A stretch of 64,000 nt of DNA from Kamptonema formosum PCC 6407 (lineage in GTDB: Bacteria > Cyanobacteriota > Cyanobacteriia > Cyanobacteriales > Microcoleaceae), in NCBI RefSeq assembly GCF_000332155.1, contig NZ_KB235898.1, positions 552,692 to 616,691 on the forward strand, read 5' to 3'. The number at the start of each line of letters is the position of its first letter. Within the stretch, counting starts at the first letter, position 1. The notes under the pieces were generated by a model. That model ran no database searches, was not told where the DNA came from, and worked only from the letters and a program-made list of their open reading frames with translations. The position numbers and the translations under genes were made by a program. This document shows positions 32,081-41,288 of the stretch, in pieces.

Positions 32081-33823
32081 ATGTCTAATACTCTTAGCTC
32101 GGAAGATATCTTCAATCAACTATTAAGTGAAATCGAAAGCGGAGAAGATGATTTTGAAGAAGAAACCAGCGATGAGGAGGAGGATGATAGCAGTAGCGAT
32201 AGTATCCCTGGTGCATTTTTTTCTACTGATACAGATTTTAATAATATCAGTGGAACGGGTGGCAATGACACTCTCAATGGCGAAAGTACCAATGATACTC
32301 TCTCTGGCTTAGCTGGTGACGATCGCATTAACGGTGGCGGCGGAGCAGACTTACTCGTAGGCGGTCTAGGAGACGATATTTATACTCTACCTTTGACCTC
32401 TGGAGGTACAAGAATTCAGGATGAAGGAGGAGGTAATGACGAGCTAAATTTCATAGGTGAAATTAAGCTAGAAACAAGCCTAACAGTTGGCAAGGTGGGT
32501 ATGGCGAGGAATAACACTAGCTTAGTGGTAGACATTAATAAAGACGGGAAATATGAAGCGGATCGGGATTTAACGGTTGAAAATTTCTTTGCTAATGAAT
32601 CTAAAAATCAACCAGGATCTGGCGCGATGGATTTTATCGCGCAGTACGACATATTTGAACTAATGGCTTTAGTTAATCCGATCGCTACTACCCTGACTCC
32701 GACTCCCTCTCCCATATCAACACCAACTCCGTCTCCAGTATCAACATTAACACCAACTCCAACACCAACTACCTCTCCGGTATCAACACCAACTCCTTCT
32801 CCAATATCAACATCAACACCAACTCCAACACCGACTCCCTCTCCCATATCAACACCAACTCCGTCTCCAATATCAACATTAACACCAACTCCAACACCAA
32901 CTACCTCTCCGGTATCAACACCAACTCCGTCTCCAATATTAACATCAACACCAACACCAACTCCCTCTCCGTCTCCAATTTTGGTATCAACACCAACTCC
33001 TACATCTACTGAGACAGTACGCATCAACTTTTTTACAGGTTCGCAAACTCCGCCAAATACCGATCCATCAGGAATCCCAGAATTTCAGGTAAAACAGTTA
33101 GAAAGTGAGACACTTTTTAGCTTATCAGACAAAGATGATAATCTTGCTCTAGCTAGCTATCCCGAAGCTGCTAACAAGTCTATTCAAGCTTTGAATGGGA
33201 GCGATAACGTGCGCGGTACTGACCTAAATGACAATATCAATGGTAACAAAGGTAATGACACAATTGAGGGAGGAAGCGGCGATGATTCTCTGCGGGGAGG
33301 TAAAGATTACGACCAACTTTTTGGTAGCACTGGCAATGATATTGTCAATGGTGGTAATGAAGATGATAGCCTTTACGGTGGAGTCGGTGATGATATTTTA
33401 CGCGGCGGTAAAGGTAAGGATCTCCTCTTCGGTGAAGAGGGAAACGATCTGTTAGTTGGTGACTTCGATCAAGATAGTTTAGCCGGTGGTGCTGGTAGCG
33501 ATCTTTTTGTCCTTCAATCTCGGAAAAAGGATTCATCTAGCGATACTTCTACTAATCCTGCGGAAGTAGACCTTGTTGCTGATTTTCAATTAACTGATGG
33601 TGATAAAATTGGATTAGTTGGGTTGGCGAATAATGCTCTCAGTTTTGAATCTATTCAGATTCAGGTAAATGACGGCACATCTGAGTCTGCTACTGCGATT
33701 AAGATTAAGGCAAGTGGGGAGTATTTAGGAATTGTCAAGGGGGTAGCTGCTAATGATATGGCGGCGCAACCGTCTAATTATTTCCTAGATGTGAGTAATA
33801 ACCAGAAGTTAACCCTGGGTTAG
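32081..33823 (+). CDS. RTX-type calcium-binding repeat protein with Pro/Thr linker
   Basis: 580 residues, probably exported by a type I system. Seen: a very acidic segment (EDDFEEETSDEEEDD), a first RTX block (GGNDTLNG, GDDRINGGGGADLLVGGLGD), a TPTPSPIST-rich linker of about 110 residues, then a larger RTX block of GGxGxDxL nonapeptides (GNDTIEGGSGDDSLRGG through GAGSDLFVLQS). RTX nonapeptides bind Ca2+ in beta-rolls. No catalytic domain is seen. ATG 32081 chosen for its AGAGGAG site; ATG 32039 lacks one. The stop abuts a palindromic repeat. Confidence 0.88.
   Translation: MSNTLSSEDIFNQLLSEIESGEDDFEEETSDEEEDDSSSDSIPGAFFSTDTDFNNISGTGGNDTLNGESTNDTLSGLAGDDRINGGGGADLLVGGLGDDIYTLPLTSGGTRIQDEGGGNDELNFIGEIKLETSLTVGKVGMARNNTSLVVDINKDGKYEADRDLTVENFFANESKNQPGSGAMDFIAQYDIFELMALVNPIATTLTPTPSPISTPTPSPVSTLTPTPTPTTSPVSTPTPSPISTSTPTPTPTPSPISTPTPSPISTLTPTPTPTTSPVSTPTPSPILTSTPTPTPSPSPILVSTPTPTSTETVRINFFTGSQTPPNTDPSGIPEFQVKQLESETLFSLSDKDDNLALASYPEAANKSIQALNGSDNVRGTDLNDNINGNKGNDTIEGGSGDDSLRGGKDYDQLFGSTGNDIVNGGNEDDSLYGGVGDDILRGGKGKDLLFGEEGNDLLVGDFDQDSLAGGAGSDLFVLQSRKKDSSSDTSTNPAEVDLVADFQLTDGDKIGLVGLANNALSFESIQIQVNDGTSESATAIKIKASGEYLGIVKGVAANDMAAQPSNYFLDVSNNQKLTLG
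32690..33008 (+). repeat. Intragenic tandem repeat encoding TPTPSP units
   Basis: Variations of ACACCAACTCCGTCTCCA and TCAACACCAAC recur about a dozen times inside the RTX gene. The antisense frame is also open as GVGVD repeats; that is a by-product of base composition. Likely to vary in length between strains. Confidence 0.8.
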
Positions 33824-33827
33824 TGGC

Positions 33828-33895
33828 AAAGAAACCGGGTTTTTTACCGAATCTATCGGCTGTAGCGAAGTATTTTCGTAAAAAACCCGGTTTCT
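33828..33895. repeat. Core of the 108-bp palindromic repeat
   Basis: AAAGAAACCGGGTTTTTT ... GCGAAGTATTTTC ... AAAAAACCCGGTTTCT. Starts five bases after the RTX stop codon; could act as a transcript-end hairpin. The AGGACTTACG ends are missing. Confidence 0.75.
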
Positions 33896-33978
33896 GGGGC
33901 CTCAAAGAGTATGCGATCGCAAATTCCCCAACTTCTTCTAAAATGAGGTAATGAAAAAGGCGATCGCTTCTTTTATTA

Positions 33979-34179
33979 TCAAGAAACTTCGAGCTCAATT
34001 TTCTTAAAATTAGCATGAGGAATGCGAGTTCTAACTTGTATAATTTCAATACCAACCACTTGATTTTGGTCATTAAAATCAAAGATAATACCTGGTTGAA
34101 TTTCTTCTGATTCGACTATTTTTGAATCATCTAAGTGGAAATAGAGAGCATCTAGTTTCTCGTCAAAATGGACTTTCAT
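33979..34179 (-). CDS. DUF2283 protein (probable antitoxin-like)
   Basis: 66-residue DUF2283 protein: FDEKLDALYFHLDDSKIVESE, then GIIFDFNDQNQVVGIEII. Family members commonly pair with DUF4258 proteins as toxin-antitoxin-like modules in cyanobacteria. Its ATG overlaps the stop of the upstream DUF4258 remnant by four bases (ATGA). Confidence 0.85.
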   Translation of the reverse strand: MKVHFDEKLDALYFHLDDSKIVESEEIQPGIIFDFNDQNQVVGIEIIQVRTRIPHANFKKIELEVS

Positions 34180-34271
34180 AGTTGATTCCCTTGAGTGCGA
34201 TCAAAATAAACAGTAACAATGCGCCAAGGGCTAGTAGTTTGATTATATACTATTAATTTTCCTTTTAAAAC
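34176..34271 (-). pseudogene. C-terminal remnant of a DUF4258 (toxin-like) gene
   Basis: The minus strand from 34271 encodes VLKGKLIVYNQTTSPWRIVT then VYFDRTQGNQL and a stop, the typical end of DUF4258 proteins. The preceding codon is a stop (TGA at 34272-34274) and no start is present, so the N-terminal two thirds are lost. The ATGA overlap with the DUF2283 gene shows the pair was once an operon. Confidence 0.65.
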
Positions 34272-34332
34272 TCAGTCAAATGAAAGGCGATCGCTCTTTT
34301 TTGTACAAAAAAGCGATCGCTATCACCGTTAT

Positions 34333-35169
34333 TTAAGCAACTCCATGCTGCTTAAACCAAGCTTGTAACCGCTTCCATGCGTCCTGAGCTTCTTTTTGGC
34401 GATAAGTCGGGCGATAATCGGCATTAAAGCCATGTGGAGTATCTGGATAAAGCACTATTTCCGAACCGCTACTTCCAGTTTTGAGAACCTCACGCATTTT
34501 CTCAACTGTATCATTGGGAATATTATCATCTTTACCACCGTAAAGTCCTAAAATAGGTACTTTTAAAGTGGCTGCAATATCAATCGGATGTTTAGGAGTT
34601 AAAGGAGTTGGTTGAGATATTAAACGTCCGTACCAAGCTACACCAGCTTTGACTTTGGGGTTGTAAGCTGAGTATAGCCAAACGATGCGGCCACCCCAAC
34701 AAAATCCTGTTATTCCTAGTTTGTTAATGTCGCCTTTTGATGATTTTTCTGCCCAAGCTACGGTTGCATCTAAATCCGACATGACTTGAGTATCTGGAAC
34801 TTTGGAGACAACTTTGCTGATAATTTCTGGAATGTCAGTCATGTTAGAAACATCGCCTTGACGGGCGAACATTTCAGGTGCGATCGCTAAATAACCCAAT
34901 TTGGCAAAGCGGCGGCAAATATCCTGAATATGAGCGTGAACGCCGAAGATTTCTTGCACTACTAATACTACTGGAAAATTGCTGCCCGTTGCAGGCATTG
35001 CTCGATATGCTGGAATTGAACCATCTTCAACAGGAATTTTTACTTCTCCTGCTATTAAACCAGTGGCATCTGTGGTAATAACTGTGGCAGAAATGGGGTG
35101 AGCTGCTAATGCAAATCCAGCAGCTAATGTGCTGATTGTAATGAATTTTCTGCGGGTTAATTCTCTCAT
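34333..35169 (-). CDS. Dienelactone hydrolase family protein with Tat signal
   Basis: 278 residues. A twin-arginine signal ([20 protein letters not shown]) suggests folded export across the membrane. The catalytic Cys lies in GFCWGG, with acid in [11 protein letters not shown] and His in TPHGF, the DLH Cys-Asp-His triad. Natural substrate unknown. No functionally linked neighbour. Confidence 0.9.
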   Translation of the reverse strand: MRELTRRKFITISTLAAGFALAAHPISATVITTDATGLIAGEVKIPVEDGSIPAYRAMPATGSNFPVVLVVQEIFGVHAHIQDICRRFAKLGYLAIAPEMFARQGDVSNMTDIPEIISKVVSKVPDTQVMSDLDATVAWAEKSSKGDINKLGITGFCWGGRIVWLYSAYNPKVKAGVAWYGRLISQPTPLTPKHPIDIAATLKVPILGLYGGKDDNIPNDTVEKMREVLKTGSSGSEIVLYPDTPHGFNADYRPTYRQKEAQDAWKRLQAWFKQHGVA

Positions 35170-35350
35170 TGTTGTTAGTTGTTAGTTGTTAGTTGTTGGT
35201 TGGTAATTGGTAATTGGTGATTGGTAATGGCTAATTGCTGATTTGGTACTTAGGGGTTGTGAAATGAAATCTTTAACTCAAAAAACTCATAACCCTTTGT
35301 TGTTCATTAGCTATTAGCCATTAGCCATTAGCAATTAGCCATTAGCAATT
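35170..35350 (-). repeat. TTAGTTG and ATTAGCC/ATTAGCA heptad tracts
   Basis: TAGTTGT heptads (35172-35200), TAATTGG units (35200-35230), and ATTAGCC/ATTAGCA heptads (35309-35350), reaching the cobM stop region. Non-coding spacer. Confidence 0.75.
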
Positions 35351-35352
35351 TC

Positions 35353-36135
35353 TCATTTTTGACGGAATAGATGAGTGTGTTCGGGATGGTAAAGGCGCGA
35401 TCGCCCTCCTACTGCTCCCAAGGCTGGACTGATTACATACATCGTGGTTCTAATTAATTTATGATCGCGGGTACTAACTGCCATTTTGTCAAGAGAAACT
35501 AGCAAAATTTTTTCATCTGACCAACCTAAACGGTAACAAATTGCTACAGGTGTATCGCTGGGGTAATGTTTGGCTAACTTAGCTTGAGCCTCTTCTACGT
35601 GGCGGGCACTCAAATATAAACACAAACTGGCTTGATGTGCGGCTAAACTGGCTAATTCTTCGCGTTCGGGGACTTCTGTGCGGCCGCCGATCCGGGTAAG
35701 AATAATAGTTTGTACTTCTCCGGGTATTGTCAGCTCAACTTTGAGTTTAGCGGCTGCTGCCTGAAAAGCACTAATTCCCGGTATGACCTCAAAAGGGATG
35801 TCAGCTTCAGCTAAAGCTTGCATTTGCTCGTGGATGGCGCTGTAGAGGCTGGGATCGCCGGAGTGAAGGCGGACGACTGAAAGTTGCGATCGCACTCGTT
35901 CCACCACGATCGCTAAAATCTCTTCCAGTGTCTTATTCGCAGTTTGGATAATCTCAGCATCAGGGCGGACACCCTGTAGAATTTGCTTAGGTACCAGGGA
36001 ATCGGCAAATACAATTACATCAGCCTTAGCCAGTAACTTTTGAGCCTTAACTGTCAATAAATCCGGGTCGCCGGGGCCAGCCCCAACTATATAAACTCTA
36101 GGTGTTAGAGACTCAGTAGGATCGATCGCGTTCAT
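35353..36135 (-). CDS. cobM: Precorrin-4 C11-methyltransferase
   Basis: SAM-dependent methyltransferase of corrin-ring synthesis, 260 residues. Seen: VYIVGAGPGDPDLLTVKAQKLL (N-terminal SAM loop), VVRLHSGDPSLYSAIHEQM, and EVIPGISAFQAAAAKLKVEL, the standard precorrin methylase motifs with CobM/CbiF-like details (VELTIPGEVQTIILTR). Cytoplasmic. Shares the cobalamin pathway with cobD at 705. Confidence 0.93.
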   Translation of the reverse strand: MNAIDPTESLTPRVYIVGAGPGDPDLLTVKAQKLLAKADVIVFADSLVPKQILQGVRPDAEIIQTANKTLEEILAIVVERVRSQLSVVRLHSGDPSLYSAIHEQMQALAEADIPFEVIPGISAFQAAAAKLKVELTIPGEVQTIILTRIGGRTEVPEREELASLAAHQASLCLYLSARHVEEAQAKLAKHYPSDTPVAICYRLGWSDEKILLVSLDKMAVSTRDHKLIRTTMYVISPALGAVGGRSRLYHPEHTHLFRQK

Positions 36136-36139
36136 TCAA

Positions 36140-36253
36140 AAAAATTCTGCTAATTTTGGTAATTGATCCGGGTTAACCGCATCTTATTCAGAAAACAATA
36201 TTGGTAGATGCACCCTGGTTTGAACCCTAGAGACCAATCTCTAGGGTTTTTTT
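36140..36253 (+). ncRNA. Candidate small RNA ending in an orphan terminator
   Basis: The plus strand between the cobM start and the lgt stop has no ORF yet ends with a strong terminator (36223-36253). No plus-strand gene lies upstream, so a short transcript starting near or just inside cobM is the simplest reason for it. Promoter not identified. Confidence 0.3.
36223..36253 (+). terminator. Rho-independent terminator
   Basis: Perfect 11-bp stem AACCCTAGAGA / TCTCTAGGGTT with a CCAA loop, then TTTTT to 36253. Directional for the plus strand; the reverse strand lacks a T-run after the stem. Confidence 0.8.
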
Positions 36254-37163
36254 AATTATTGGTATCAGCATCATCCCGCGATCGGTTAATATTGGTTGTC
36301 TGTTGGTTTACTGAGACAACATCTGGCAAAGGGCGATCGAAAAAGTAAAGCCAAACTAGCCCCATCAATCCTACAAAAATACCTGTCAAGCTTACTACTT
36401 GAGCAATTCGCAACGAACCCAACATCAAACTATCAGTTCGTAAGCCTTCAATCCAGATGCGGCCAGTGCTGTAGGTTGCTATATAAACTAGAAATAACGT
36501 GCCTGTTTTCAGGCGGCGTTTTCCCTGTAAATCCTGAAAAAATAATGTTAGTAATAACCCGAATACTGTTAAATTCCATAAAGACTCGTAGAGAAAAGTA
36601 GGGTGAAAATACTCAAACTGTCTGTATTCTTGAGGCAGTCCATAGCGGTGTTCGGGGGGTATATACAATTTCCAGGGCAAATCTGTAGGGCCTCCAAAAG
36701 CTTCGGAGTTGAAGAAGTTTCCCCAGCGCCCGATTGCTTGGCCTAAAATTACAGAAGGAGCCATCAAATCTGCTAATTGCCAGAAAGAAATTTGCTGAAG
36801 TTTGGAAAATATTAAAGTTGCTATTAGTCCGCCTAAAATAGCTCCGTGGATGGCAATTCCACCTTTCCAAATTGCAATGATATCGCCTGGATTTTGACTG
36901 TATTGTTGCCACTCAAATAGGACGTAGTAGAGTCTAGCACAGGGAATCGCTCCCACAACTAGCCAGATCGCGAGGTCGCCAATGGTTTCGGGGTTGATGC
37001 GGCGGCGTTCGGCCAGATATTGGGAAAGGTTAACGCCAATTAAAACTGCTGAGGCAATTAAAAGACCGTACCATCGGATCGATAGGGGCCCCAGGCTGAA
37101 GATTATGGGGCCTGGAGAGCTAAATTGAAAGGCTAAGGGTAGGGCTGGATGGTTTAGCAACAT
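36252..37163 (-). CDS. lgt: Prolipoprotein diacylglyceryl transferase
   Basis: Inner-membrane enzyme that adds diacylglycerol to the lipobox cysteine of prolipoproteins (such as MntC here). Seen: seven or so helices, the signature [17 protein letters not shown], and [15 protein letters not shown] near the N-terminus. 303 residues, normal. Its stop codon overlaps the end of the plus-strand terminator. Confidence 0.96.
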   Translation of the reverse strand: MLLNHPALPLAFQFSSPGPIIFSLGPLSIRWYGLLIASAVLIGVNLSQYLAERRRINPETIGDLAIWLVVGAIPCARLYYVLFEWQQYSQNPGDIIAIWKGGIAIHGAILGGLIATLIFSKLQQISFWQLADLMAPSVILGQAIGRWGNFFNSEAFGGPTDLPWKLYIPPEHRYGLPQEYRQFEYFHPTFLYESLWNLTVFGLLLTLFFQDLQGKRRLKTGTLFLVYIATYSTGRIWIEGLRTDSLMLGSLRIAQVVSLTGIFVGLMGLVWLYFFDRPLPDVVSVNQQTTNINRSRDDADTNN

Positions 37164-37751
37164 GAAAATTTAATCGATAGTGGTTGAAAACTGTAAGATC
37201 CGCGCACCCTGTACGAAACTACAGATTTGATTTTATGTTGTGGCGGTGACATGAGTGCAATATTCGCTCAAATTTCTAGAACTTAGACAAAGTAACCGGG
37301 TTTCTTAGAAAAATACCTGATTTTTAACTAGATATCTACAAAGAATACACAAAGAAACCGGGTTTCTTAGAAAAATACCTGATTTTCAACTAGATATCTA
37401 CAAAGAAACCCGGTTTCTGACCTGGACGTGGGTAAGTCTTGATTTTTAGTTGATGGCGGATGAACTTTAGGATAGTGGTTGATGACACGGGGACGAGTAA
37501 TGCCCAAAAATGAAGAGTGGGAATCGCTGAAGTTTTGATAGTTAATTAGATGTGTAAGGGCGATCGCGTAAAACAAACAGCGTAACTGAAATAGGACTTA
37601 CGCAGGAAGTCGCAGAAATCGGTTTTTGAGAGCATCTGTGGGTCTGGGCGAAGTATTTTCGTCAAAAAACCCGGTTTCTGTGGTTGGGTGCGTAAGTCCT
37701 GTGAAAGCGAGTTAAGTTAGTAGTAGTTCGTTTTTAGTTTTTCTCCGTCCT
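37164..37751. other. Repeat-filled spacer before rlmN
   Basis: No gene. Holds a 62-bp tandem duplication (37289-37350 and 37351-37412: AAAG(A/T)AACCGGGTTTCTTAG ... AACTAGATATCTACAAAGAA), followed by AACCCGGTTTCTG, and then a full 108-bp palindromic element (37593-37700). Confidence 0.7.
37593..37700. repeat. 108-bp palindromic repeat (AGGACTTACG family), copy 2
   Basis: Terminal AGGACTTACGCA and TGCGTAAGTCCT are perfect 12-bp inverted repeats; the interior AATCGGTTTTTG..CGAAGTATTTTC..AAACCCGGTTTC matches copies 1 and 3. Confidence 0.85.
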
Positions 37752-38801
37752 ATGCCCGTTGTCGAATCCCCAACGCCCCATGTCTCTTCTTCCGCGCCCC
37801 TTTTAGGCGCAAATCTTGCGGAGTTAACAGCATGGGTGCAGGAGCAGGGACAACCTGCTTACCGCGCTAAGCAGTTACATCAGTGGATTTATGAGAAAGG
37901 CGTGCGATCGCTTTCGGAAATCTCCGTCTTCTCGAAACAGTGGCGCGAAAGTCTGGCAAATGTGCCGATCGGTCGCTCAATAATTCACCATCGCTCAGTT
38001 GCTCCAGATCAAACTGTAAAATATCTTTTAAAGTTAGCCGATGGTCAAATTGTGGAAGCTGTGGGTATTCCGACAGAAAAGCGTCTGACTGTTTGCGTTT
38101 CTTCACAGGTTGGCTGTCCGATGGCCTGCGATTTTTGTGCTACTGGTAAGGGTGGTTTTCAGCGCCATTTAGCTAAGCATGAAATTGTCGATCAGGTGTT
38201 AACGGTTCAAGAAGATTTTAAGCGGCGCGTCAGCCATATTGTATTCATGGGTATGGGGGAACCGCTACTGAATTTGGAAAATGTGGTGGCGGCTGTTAAG
38301 TGCCTGAATGAAGATGTGGGAATTGGACAGCGAAATATTACAATTTCGACGGTGGGAATCCGCGATCGCATCCGTTTATTAGCCGAACATCACTTACAAG
38401 TTACTCTCGCTGTCAGTCTTCACGGTTCTAATCAAAAGTTGCGGGAAAAACTAATACCGAGCGCTCGGAATTATCGGTTTGATGAATTGATGGAAGAATG
38501 CCGCGAATATGTGAAGATTACCGGCCGAAGATTGAGCGTTGAATATATCCTGTTAGCAGGCGTGAATGACCTGCCAGAACACGCTGCGGAATTAGCTGAT
38601 AATTTGCGCGGTTTTCAATGTCATGTTAATTTGATTCCTTACAATCCGATTGCAGAAGCTGATTACGAGCGTCCAAGTCAGTATCGAATTAAGGTTTTTG
38701 TTGAGGCTTTAAAGGCGCGGCATATTGCAGTTAGCGTGCGCTATTCTCGCGGATTAGATGCAGATGCAGCCTGCGGTCAGTTACGGGCATCGCGAGTTTA
38801 A
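37752..38801 (+). CDS. rlmN: 23S rRNA adenine-2503 C2-methyltransferase RlmN
   Basis: Radical SAM RNA methylase (also acts on some tRNAs). Seen: cluster motif [27 protein letters not shown] and the catalytic C-terminal Cys in [10 protein letters not shown]. 349 residues, typical. ATG 37752 directly follows the repeat-filled spacer, so its promoter may lie in or behind the palindromic repeat. Confidence 0.97.
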   Translation: MPVVESPTPHVSSSAPLLGANLAELTAWVQEQGQPAYRAKQLHQWIYEKGVRSLSEISVFSKQWRESLANVPIGRSIIHHRSVAPDQTVKYLLKLADGQIVEAVGIPTEKRLTVCVSSQVGCPMACDFCATGKGGFQRHLAKHEIVDQVLTVQEDFKRRVSHIVFMGMGEPLLNLENVVAAVKCLNEDVGIGQRNITISTVGIRDRIRLLAEHHLQVTLAVSLHGSNQKLREKLIPSARNYRFDELMEECREYVKITGRRLSVEYILLAGVNDLPEHAAELADNLRGFQCHVNLIPYNPIAEADYERPSQYRIKVFVEALKARHIAVSVRYSRGLDADAACGQLRASRV

Positions 38802-39008
38802 GATTATGGTGGGTAGAGTGGGCTGTTTAATTCTCCATTCTAAAATTTTAAGACTTAACCAGCAACTCCTTCCTGGAACCAAGACTGTTTAATTCTACCC
38901 AAAAAATTGTTTAACATCTCCACCAACCCCTCTCTCCGACAAGGAGAGGGGGGCAGGATTGTTAGCATTAATTCTCTTTAAGCAGTACCCACCCTACAAT
39001 CTATAAAA
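38802..39008. other. Spacer with CCCCTCTCTCC hairpin
   Basis: CCCCTCTCTCC (38927-38937) and GGAGAGGGGGG around GACAA form a hairpin repeat of the kind common in cyanobacterial spacers, resembling the core of the 52973 element. It lies between convergent genes. Confidence 0.5.
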
Positions 39009-39191
39009 TTAGTGACGTGAATAAAGACCGGGAGCGTAGGCTTCCACAACTTTACCAGTGCGAGAACAAGTAATCATTAAATAGTCGCAGCTAGGGCATT
39101 TAGTCTCTATTAGGTGGCTGGTAGAATGATAGTGGCGTTCGGCAGCGGAACTGCCGCAGTTAGGACAACGAATTGCTTGTTTTGTCTGCAT
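39009..39191 (-). CDS. Small zinc-ribbon replication-restart-like protein of unknown function
   Basis: 60 residues with two CxxC pairs: CPNC (Cys9, Cys12) and CPSC (Cys32, Cys35), so a rubredoxin-type zinc ribbon. The remainder (YLMITCSRTGKVVEAYAPGL) is conserved in cyanobacteria as far as I recognise. ATG 39191 is chosen because AAAGGA precedes it; the longer in-frame N-terminus is Lys/Leu-rich spacer sequence. The name only reflects the fold; I assign no function. Confidence 0.7.
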   Translation of the reverse strand: MQTKQAIRCPNCGSSAAERHYHSTSHLIETKCPSCDYLMITCSRTGKVVEAYAPGLYSRH

Positions 39192-39278
39192 TTTAAATCC
39201 TTTGAATTTAATGGTTTTTAAGGGGCTGTTTAATTTCAAATTAGATCGTTTAGTTGAAAAAATCCACTTTCGCAACAA

Positions 39279-39799
39279 AATGTATAGCTAGGGGCTAGGG
39301 GCTAGGGGCTAGGGGCTAGGGGAAGAAGGGAATAGGATAAGCGGGTTTGGTGAAAACCAGTATGTCCTAACCACCTTGGCGGTTGCTATATCTAATTTAA
39401 CCAACAGGTTAAGAAATTTTGACTGGAGAATTGATTAAACGCTCTTTATTTATTATGGCACTATATATATAGAGAAAACAGGATTTACCGACAGGGATCG
39501 AGAAAATCTGTTGTTTCACCGATGCTTGACTACAGGAAGGAAGAATTTTCCCGGAAACCTGGTTTTTTACCAAAATACTTCGTTTAAACCCTCAATCGGG
39601 GTAAAACACTGCTTTTCTTTGGTCGGAACCTATAAGTTTTGGGTAAAAAACTTGGTAAATGGGGTGATGGTTCAGGTAAGGCAGCGGATTCGCGATGCCC
39701 ATTTAACTTAACTGGTTTGGTTGCTCAGGTCAATCGGGCGCTTGACGATGCTAATGAGTTGTGTAGGTTATTATATAGTTATCGATTATTATGTGATTA
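39279..39799. other. Spacer with composite CTAGGGG repeat
   Basis: GGGGCTA heptads (39287-39322), GAAGAAGGGAATAGGATAAGCGGG, then GTCCTAACCACCTTGGCGGTTGCTATA (39364-39390). A diverged CCCGGAAACCTGGTTTTTTACC patch at 39549 belongs to the palindromic family. The rest shows no convincing gene; a short open frame at 39650-39791 has no recognisable family. Confidence 0.6.
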
Positions 39800-40270
39800 A
39801 TGGTAATGCTTGAACCTCTCTATGAAAAAGATTTTCAAATCTGGATTGATGCCACGATTCAGCATCTCAAAAATCGTCAATTTGAATCTCTCGATATTGA
39901 ACATTTGATTGAGGAATTGAATGGCTTGGGTAAATCGGAGCAGAATGCACTCAAAAGTAATTTAATGATTTTGTTGGCTCATTTGCTGAAGGTGAAGGTA
40001 CAATTTGATGCTCCCGATACTATGAAAATGAGTTGGTATAATTCTATTATTGAACATCGCCAACGAGTTTTGAGCAGTTTAGAAGATACACCTTCTTTAA
40101 AAGGTTTTCTTGTGGAAGCGATTGATAAAGCTTATCCTCAAGCTTATAAGTTAGCAATTAAGGAAGGTAAATTTGCGGCTTTAGGGGTGCGGATTCCTGA
40201 TGTAAGTGAATATCCTAATGTTTGTCCATTTTCTGTTGAGCAGATATTAGATGAGGATTTTTATGGTTAG
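39800..40270 (+). CDS. DUF29 family protein
   Basis: 156-residue cyanobacteria-enriched DUF29 protein: YEKDFQIWIDATIQHLKNR, LDIEHLIEELNGLGKSEQ and SNLMILLAHLLKVK are the family hallmarks. All-helical, cytoplasmic, no known function. Usually encoded in many copies per genome. Two in-frame ATGs (39800, 39806) are possible. Confidence 0.9.
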   Translation: MVMLEPLYEKDFQIWIDATIQHLKNRQFESLDIEHLIEELNGLGKSEQNALKSNLMILLAHLLKVKVQFDAPDTMKMSWYNSIIEHRQRVLSSLEDTPSLKGFLVEAIDKAYPQAYKLAIKEGKFAALGVRIPDVSEYPNVCPFSVEQILDEDFYG

Positions 40271-40343
40271 TTTTTGATTCAAATTAGTGTCTAGAAATCA
40301 TTTTATTATTTCTGTGTTTTAACAAGATTTGGAGGGTATATCT

Positions 40344-41288
40344 ATGCGACTTGAAAGCCCTTTCCACGAAGGCGAACTGCACGCACAGCAACGGGTTGGC
40401 GAAGAGATAGCAGCCCAACAAAATGGGCAAATCATTGGGGATACAATTGTCCAAAATGCAATCAAATTCATCGAACAGCAACGCATGATTGTTCTGGGCA
40501 GTGTGGATGCAGCGCAGAAAGTTTGGGCATCGGTGTTGTTTGGGTTGCCTGGTTTTGTTAAACCTGTCGATCCGCAGGCGATCGCATTTGACTTAACCCA
40601 AGCTATGATTAATCCTCACGATCCTTTCTGGGCAAACATCCAGGCTGAAAATCAGATCGGAATGCTGGCGATCGAACTTGCCAGTCGCCGTCGGTGGCGG
40701 ATTAATGGCGCGATCGCTCAACAAGCAAGCGATCGCTTACGTTTAAATGTTGTAGAATCCTATCCCAACTGCCCCAAGTACATTCAGCGACGGCAGCTTG
40801 TTCCGAATTTCGATTTAACGGCTGCAAAACAAGGTTCTGAGGCACAATTTGGACAATCCCTAACACCTGAACAGCAGCGTTGGATTGGATCGGCCGATAC
40901 TCTATTTGTTGCCAGCGCCCACCCAACTCGTGGGGTTGATGCCTCTCATCGCGGGGGAAATCCCGGCTTTGTCCAGATTCTAAATGCGCGATCGCTTCGC
41001 ATTCCCGATTACGCTGGAAACAGTATGTTTAATACCCTGGGAAACCTGGTTATTAATCCTCTAGCTGGGTTAGTTTTTCTAGACTTCGATCGCAGTCGCA
41101 CGTTGCAACTGACAGGTAAAACTACAATTCAGTGGGATCTGGATGAGTCTACCGACTCAACTGGTGGGACTCATAGATATTGGGATTTCACAATTGACCA
41201 GTGGTTAGAAACTGACTTACCCCAGTTACTTCACTGGGAATTTTTAGATTATTCTCCCCACAATCCGATAGCGGCAGTTGTTGAATAG
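40344..41288 (+). CDS. Pyridoxamine-phosphate-oxidase-like FMN-binding protein
   Basis: 314 residues. N-terminal helical part (HAQQRVGEEIAAQQNG...) and a C-terminal split-barrel domain with DTLFVASAHPTRGVDASHRG and NSMFNTLGNLVINPLAGLVF, as in PNPOx-type flavin-nucleotide-binding proteins. Substrate unknown. ATG 40344 chosen for the GGAGGG site at 40331-40336. The stop codon (TAG, 41286-41288) overlaps the left end of the IS1 relic, so the insertion may have set the present C-terminus. Confidence 0.85.
   Translation: MRLESPFHEGELHAQQRVGEEIAAQQNGQIIGDTIVQNAIKFIEQQRMIVLGSVDAAQKVWASVLFGLPGFVKPVDPQAIAFDLTQAMINPHDPFWANIQAENQIGMLAIELASRRRWRINGAIAQQASDRLRLNVVESYPNCPKYIQRRQLVPNFDLTAAKQGSEAQFGQSLTPEQQRWIGSADTLFVASAHPTRGVDASHRGGNPGFVQILNARSLRIPDYAGNSMFNTLGNLVINPLAGLVFLDFDRSRTLQLTGKTTIQWDLDESTDSTGGTHRYWDFTIDQWLETDLPQLLHWEFLDYSPHNPIAAVVE

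Noticed and set aside
32608-33027. Minus-strand GVGVD repeat protein inside the RTX gene
   Set aside because: Produced by the antisense of the TPTPSP-coding tandem repeat; the plus-strand frame has RTX domains on both sides.
36206-36248. Possible tRNA 3' half (GGTTTGAACCC looks like a T arm)
   Set aside because: No acceptor, D or anticodon arms can be formed; the bases instead make the perfect terminator stem at 36223-36248.
39511-39792. Small frames in the 39.5-39.8 kb spacer
   Set aside because: Partly derived from a diverged CCCGG..GGTTT repeat, without family similarity or a ribosome binding site.
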